Of a stretch of 64,000 bases of DNA, positions 50,001 to 56,000 are shown piece after piece. Both the position numbers and the translations under genes were made by a program. Source of the stretch: Rachycentron canadum (taxonomy: Eukaryota; Chordata; Actinopteri; Carangiformes; Rachycentridae). Each line of letters opens with the position of its first letter. Positions within the stretch are counted from its first letter, which is position 1. The stretch covers positions 12,101,559 to 12,165,558 of the forward strand of contig CM076663.1 in the NCBI GenBank assembly GCA_038496675.1. The letters run 5' to 3'. The notes below the pieces were generated by a model. That model ran no database searches. It had not been told where the DNA came from and saw only the letters and a program-made list of their open reading frames with translations.

Positions 50001-53000
50001 TCCCAAGCTCCACAAAACCCTGAATCCTGGGCCGTGATTGGATAGCGATTGATCGAGCCACCCCACTGGCTTTTTGCTCTGCTACAATGTGGACACTCCC
50101 TTCAAGCTCTCCTCCTCTAACTCCCTTTCCTTAATTCCTACATCTCTCACTAATCCTTCTGTTAGACCAACTTCTTACCTCGCTTAGCCCTCCACCTTCT
50201 CTTCCCCTGAGTTTCTGCTAATTCATCCCTCACTCCTCACCCTTCTTACCCTTTTATCTCTCTGTTGCTGTGCCCCCCTTTCACACCCTTTCCTGCTCGA
50301 TTTTAACCATATCCTTCCCTCATTCTTTCACGCCTCCTTATCAGTCTGCTTCTTTCCATTGCAACTAGGCTTGGGCAATGAAAGGATAATATCAGCATCA
50401 CAATTCTCTAAATTATCATCACATTGCATTTGACTTGGCAAAATTTCACTACTGTGAAATACTCTGTTATTTAAGAGGAAGCTTGTTGTGATTATAGATC
50501 ATTCCTGTCAGTTGCTCATTTAGTACTGACAGAATTTGGTGAAACCCAATGATAAAGCAGTGTCCTACTAGTCTAAAAACATTGCTCATTTAAAGTCTCT
50601 GTTCAAGGTCACGCTCACAGCATGACCTTACAGCTTTCATCACAGGCTAGGGCAGAGCAGCGTGATGAAATGTACTGTGAGACAGTTAAACTATGCTTGT
50701 GGGTGATTAAATTAAAGCAAAGAAGCCAAATTAAAGGATTCATTCAGACATAGATTTAAGATTTTTAGAAATGTGATGAAGTACCAGGATATATCTGATA
50801 TGCAGTTCGTTACTGGCCAGAGACCAGCATTCCCATCTGATTACTTAATTTACAAACTTTTCTTTTCAACCACGATAAAAGTTTAATGTAGACATTATAA
50901 GCATGTTGATGTTGAGCATTTCGGCAGGGCAGCACTCATTATCCAGCCTATAAACTGTTGCATGAAGATTTATAAGCCATCAGTTGATATAGGCATAGTA
51001 GGTATTATAGCCCTTTGCTGCCACCATGTGGCCTAAACAATCGCATTGACTATTGCCAGATTTTCAGAATAATTAAATTGCATTACCGCCCAAGCCCAAT
51101 TTCAAACCTTTTTCCTCCTCTTAAACACTCTGCTTCATCCCTACCCACCTTCCTTTTCTTCTCTTGTCTCCCCCTACCCTTCCCTGTCCTCATCTGCCTG
51201 TCTCTCTGCGTTGATTGATGCGGTGCTTCTCCTCTCTCTCTCTGAAGCCTGTACGGAGCTCGTGTTGCGGGCGAGGGCGAGGCAGGGGCGGGTCCGGGGT
51301 AAAATTGTTCCCCCCCAGAGCGCGCCGCCACGCCTGCTCTCTAGACGAGCAGGCCACAGCCTGGAGCCAGTCCTCCCAGGTCAGTGCGCTCCGGGGGGAG
51401 CAATTATATGGCGCGCTCGATGCTGCTAAGTGATTTGGAAGAAGTTCTGGTCCTTGAGGTGCATATGTAGAGAGGCGGAGAAGGGGATTGAGGAAAATCA
51501 GAGCAGGAGTCAGTTGTTGTGGCGTTTCGGAATCTGCGGTGAATGTTTGCATTTATTGGTTCCTTAGTTGTGTCATTTGTAATCACTTTTATGTTGACTG
51601 ATATATTTTTTATGTAGAGCATGACCATGAATGTACTTTGATCTTCTCACACTGATTCATAAGATCATTTGATTTTCAGACCTGCAAGAGATGCACAATC
51701 TGCTGTGGTTGTACATGTTGTCTGTGAACGTTGGTTGTCATTTTTTGGTGTGTGCTTGTAGTTTTGTTACAGTGTGTGTTTTATTACATTTTATATATTT
51801 GCAGGTGAATATTGGCCATGCAGTTTCTGTTATTGACCAGGTTATCTAATAGTTTGTATAAATGTGTATGTAAATGTTTGTATTGCAGGTGAAGGTAGCC
51901 ATTCTGAAGTACATCGAGACACTGACATTGCAGATGGAGGCTCCAGACTTTGTGAACTCCAGTGAGACTCGGTTGGCCGTCTCCCGCATCATCACCTGGA
52001 CTACTGAACCCAAAAGCTCTGATGTCAGAAAGGTACTGACACAGACGCATCAGACGTGGATTTGAGATTAAGATATTGTACATTTCCCAAGTCAGAAGTG
52101 ACTTATTCACTCTATTCTCATCTTAGTAGTGAACATCACTGGCCTCTGTTTCATACAAGTCTATGTATTTTGTGTGTGCCAGGCAGCCCAGTCGGTGCTA
52201 ATTGCCCTGTTCCAGCTCAACACTCCTGAGTTCACCATGCTGCTGGCAGCTCTGCCCAAAACCTTCCAGGACGGAGCCACCAAGCTGCTTCAAAACCATC
52301 TGAAGAACACTGGCAATGCTGCACAGGTAACACACACACACACTTACACAAAGTCTAACAGTGCTCACTAAAGGGTTTAATTTGTCACTAGTTGAGACAC
52401 ATTAGATTGTTAATCATTATACTTTGACTAGTGCTATACATCTTGTTGTTTTGGTCACTTCCTCAGGCACCAATGGGCAGCCCTCTGACACGCCACACCC
52501 CTCGATCTCCAGCCAGCTGGTCCAGCCCGGTCACTTCCCCCACCAACACCTCCCAGAACACCCCCTCACCAAGGTAACACACATACTTGATTACACCTTC
52601 ACTCACCAGAATCCTTAAAAATGGGGACTCTATTGAACAATCATTGACAGAGAAACATGAATACAAAACAATCTGTGCACATGAGTAAAAAAGAAACATT
52701 TACAGACACTTGAACACAGTTTGACTTAGTCTGCTCCAGTATCTTCATTTTTGTTGTAATCTAAACATTAATGTGAGAGCACACAGTTAATATATAATCA
52801 GTACTGTTTTCTTAGTAAGATAATTGTTTTCACTTATTGCAACCAGATATGATTTTAAAAAGCCTCCTCAAAAACTCACCACCATGACACCACACAAGAA
52901 ATGCTGTACATATCATACATGGACTATAACAATGCAGGGAGTGATATTCAACAGGACAGTTCTAGTAGCTATAATTTTCACTCTTTCCTGTGTGTCCGCA

Positions 53001-56000
53001 GTGCTTTTGACTACGACACAGAAAACATGAACTCGGAGGACATCTACAGCTCACTGAAAGGCGTCACTGAGGCAATTCAGAACTTCAGTGTCCGCAGCCA
53101 AGAGGACATGAATGACCCAGTCCAAAGGCGGGAAGGAGAGGAGGTGAGTAGAGTAGACAGAGGGATGCTGTTTGGCTGATGTGTGCATGCATCATTATTT
53201 TTGTGTGTATCACAGCTGATATGGAACTATTAGAGCTTTACTAAAATAATCTAGGGAACAATGTTTTGGGGGTTTTTTTTTGTTTTTTTTTAATTATTAA
53301 TGTATTTTGTTGGTACAACGTTTTCCTACTTGATTGAGAGCAAAAGTGAAACATTTACAGATGATTGCGTGAGGGATAGCAGCAGAATTTGCATCAGCGT
53401 CATGGCGTTAAGGAGTTGGAGTAAAAATTACCAAGGTTGTCAGAACATTGTGATAAATGAAGAGTAGAAGTGTTGAATAAATCAGTAAATAAAGAGTGAT
53501 ATTGCTGAATGTCTTTGTTGCCCTAATGTTTAGCCTGTTCTTAGAGTCCTATGAATATGAAGTCTAATCCTTTGATAATATGTTATGGACAATATTTTAT
53601 GTAGTGTTATGCAACAGGGGGAAGTTTGCATTGACAGTGACACTGATGTATACGGCGTGTACTTATGGATATATATAATACAGTTGTCCAGTGTGGCTCG
53701 AGAGGTGAATTATGGCTGTGAGCTCACACTGAACACTTCATTGGTTTATGACATGACATGAAAATTTTGTTTAATACCATATAATGATATTGTTTTGTTA
53801 CAATATTTACAATATTAAAACATTTTTGGAACGTCTCTTGGTTAAATCCTTTTTGGTAAAATACACTTTGCAAATGGCATGAACTCCTTTTTTAATACAA
53901 GCAGCTACATGACATTTGCAGTAGTATAGAATTACAGTAGTATAAAAAGTATTCAATGCCAAGTTCTGCTCTGAGAGTTTTTGATACTCAAACACATTTA
54001 TTTTGGAGCTAAGAAGGTAATGGATTTTGATGCAGAGACATTGTCCTGTTTTACGTGTTTTCTAAGGCTTTCAAAAACTAAAACACAAACATTGCTACTG
54101 ACGTGTTCCAGTATGTCGCCCTGACATCTGATCTGTCTGTTTAGTCCCTTTTGTAGCAGGAGAAAGGAGAAGCACACATCATGTTTAGTTTATGGGACTG
54201 ATGACTGAACTTAATCCTCTGCATCTACTGATAAAACCATGTTTATTGTTTGTTATGAATCTGGCTGCTGAAAATCAAACTAAGACGAATTTACATGAAA
54301 TATTTTCAGAAGTGGTTATACTCTGTGTATTCAGTCCAAATATATGACTTCAGACGTCATGCCAGGTCTTATTGCAGTCCCTCTCAACAACCCTGACCTC
54401 TTTAAAAGGACATGGTGTTCTCTAGTACAGAGGTGTGACCTCTTGACATTTACACGATGAGGTGGATCTGAAATCTAACCACCCCACATGTCATCAGCCT
54501 GCCAATCACAGGAGACCTGACTCATCAAACCATCACTCAGATATTGGCATTTAATGGTTTAAGTGTAAATATAAACAGCACCTTAAACCTTCTAATCCTC
54601 ACTCTGCTCACCTGGTTCACTGTGTGTCAGCCTTTCACAATACTGGCTTGGTTTAAATCAGAGCAGAACAACATGCTGGGTAGGGAATGAGACTGAAACC
54701 AAAATGTCATGATTAATCTGAAATATTAAACATTAAAAGACTCTCTATGGTCTCCTGACACGATCTGTAACATTTGAAAATGGGCTAGCACGTAGCAATT
54801 CAGGAATGTTCTGTTGTTCTGTTAATACGTGTTATTCAGATGTCAAATATTAATTTTCATAATCAGTTAATTTTTATGAGCTTTATGAGCTCTTTGTGAC
54901 ACTGGAGAGGATCAGCACAGGAGCATTAAAATACTGCATTAGTTGCTGTCAGTCAGGTGGAATAAACTTTGTTTTGATTTTGCTCCTTGAGCTGATGCTG
55001 ACAAGTCACCAAAACTCTCCAATAACTGTACAACTTGTTTACACATCTTGGTTTGCTTGTAGAAGACTCAGTGTGAACATGAAACAGAACAGGCATCTTT
55101 TTATGCAACAGGTTGTTGTTGTTGTTTTTTGTTTGTTTTGAAAATGTAACAAACTACAGATATGAAAGTAAAGATCTCAAAGTCAAGCCTCCCCAACATT
55201 ATATTTTATGTCTTGCAGGGCGGCAGCGGGACAGAAGGCAGAGTATCAGACTTGATGGACGGCGGCCGCATGGCTCTGGACAACAAGACTTCCCTCCTCA
55301 ACACACCTCTGCTCTCCTCCAGCCCACGAGGTGCCCGCGAGCACTTCTCTGACTCTCCCTTTAAACACAGCCGCAAAGACACCAGCCTGGACGACTCTGA
55401 GCATCTCACTGATGGTACACAAACACATTATGTTAGAGAAAACACAGACACACCATAGAACAAAAATATATGTAGAAAATAAAGTAAAATGTTTTCTTGT
55501 GTATTGTGTTTTAACAGATAGCAGCCTGGACCAGTCGGAGCTGGTGGCCGAGCTACTGAAAGAACTGTCCAATCACAATGAGCGAGTAGAGGAGAGGAAG
55601 GCAGCGCTGTGTGAACTGCTGAAGCTGATTCGCGAAAACACCCTGCAGGTGTGGGATGAACACTTCAAGACCTTCTTGCTGCTCCTGCTTGAGACGATGA
55701 TTGACAGAGAGGTAGCCACACTCACCTGAACCCGTATGACACTGTGAAAATCCACCAAACCAAAATACTGTCTTTCAAACTTGAATTGTTTTCACTCTCC
55801 CAGCATGTGATCCGAACACTAGCTCTGCGGGTGCTTAGGGAGATTCTCAGCAAGCAGCCCTGGAGGTTCAAAAACTACGCAGAGCTCACCATCATGAAGG
55901 CCCTGGAGGCTCACAAAGACCCTCACAAGGAGGTACATTTACTCCCTCACACAAATCAGGTCACTGAACAGTAGTTTTCATTATGAAAAGTTCAGAGAGC

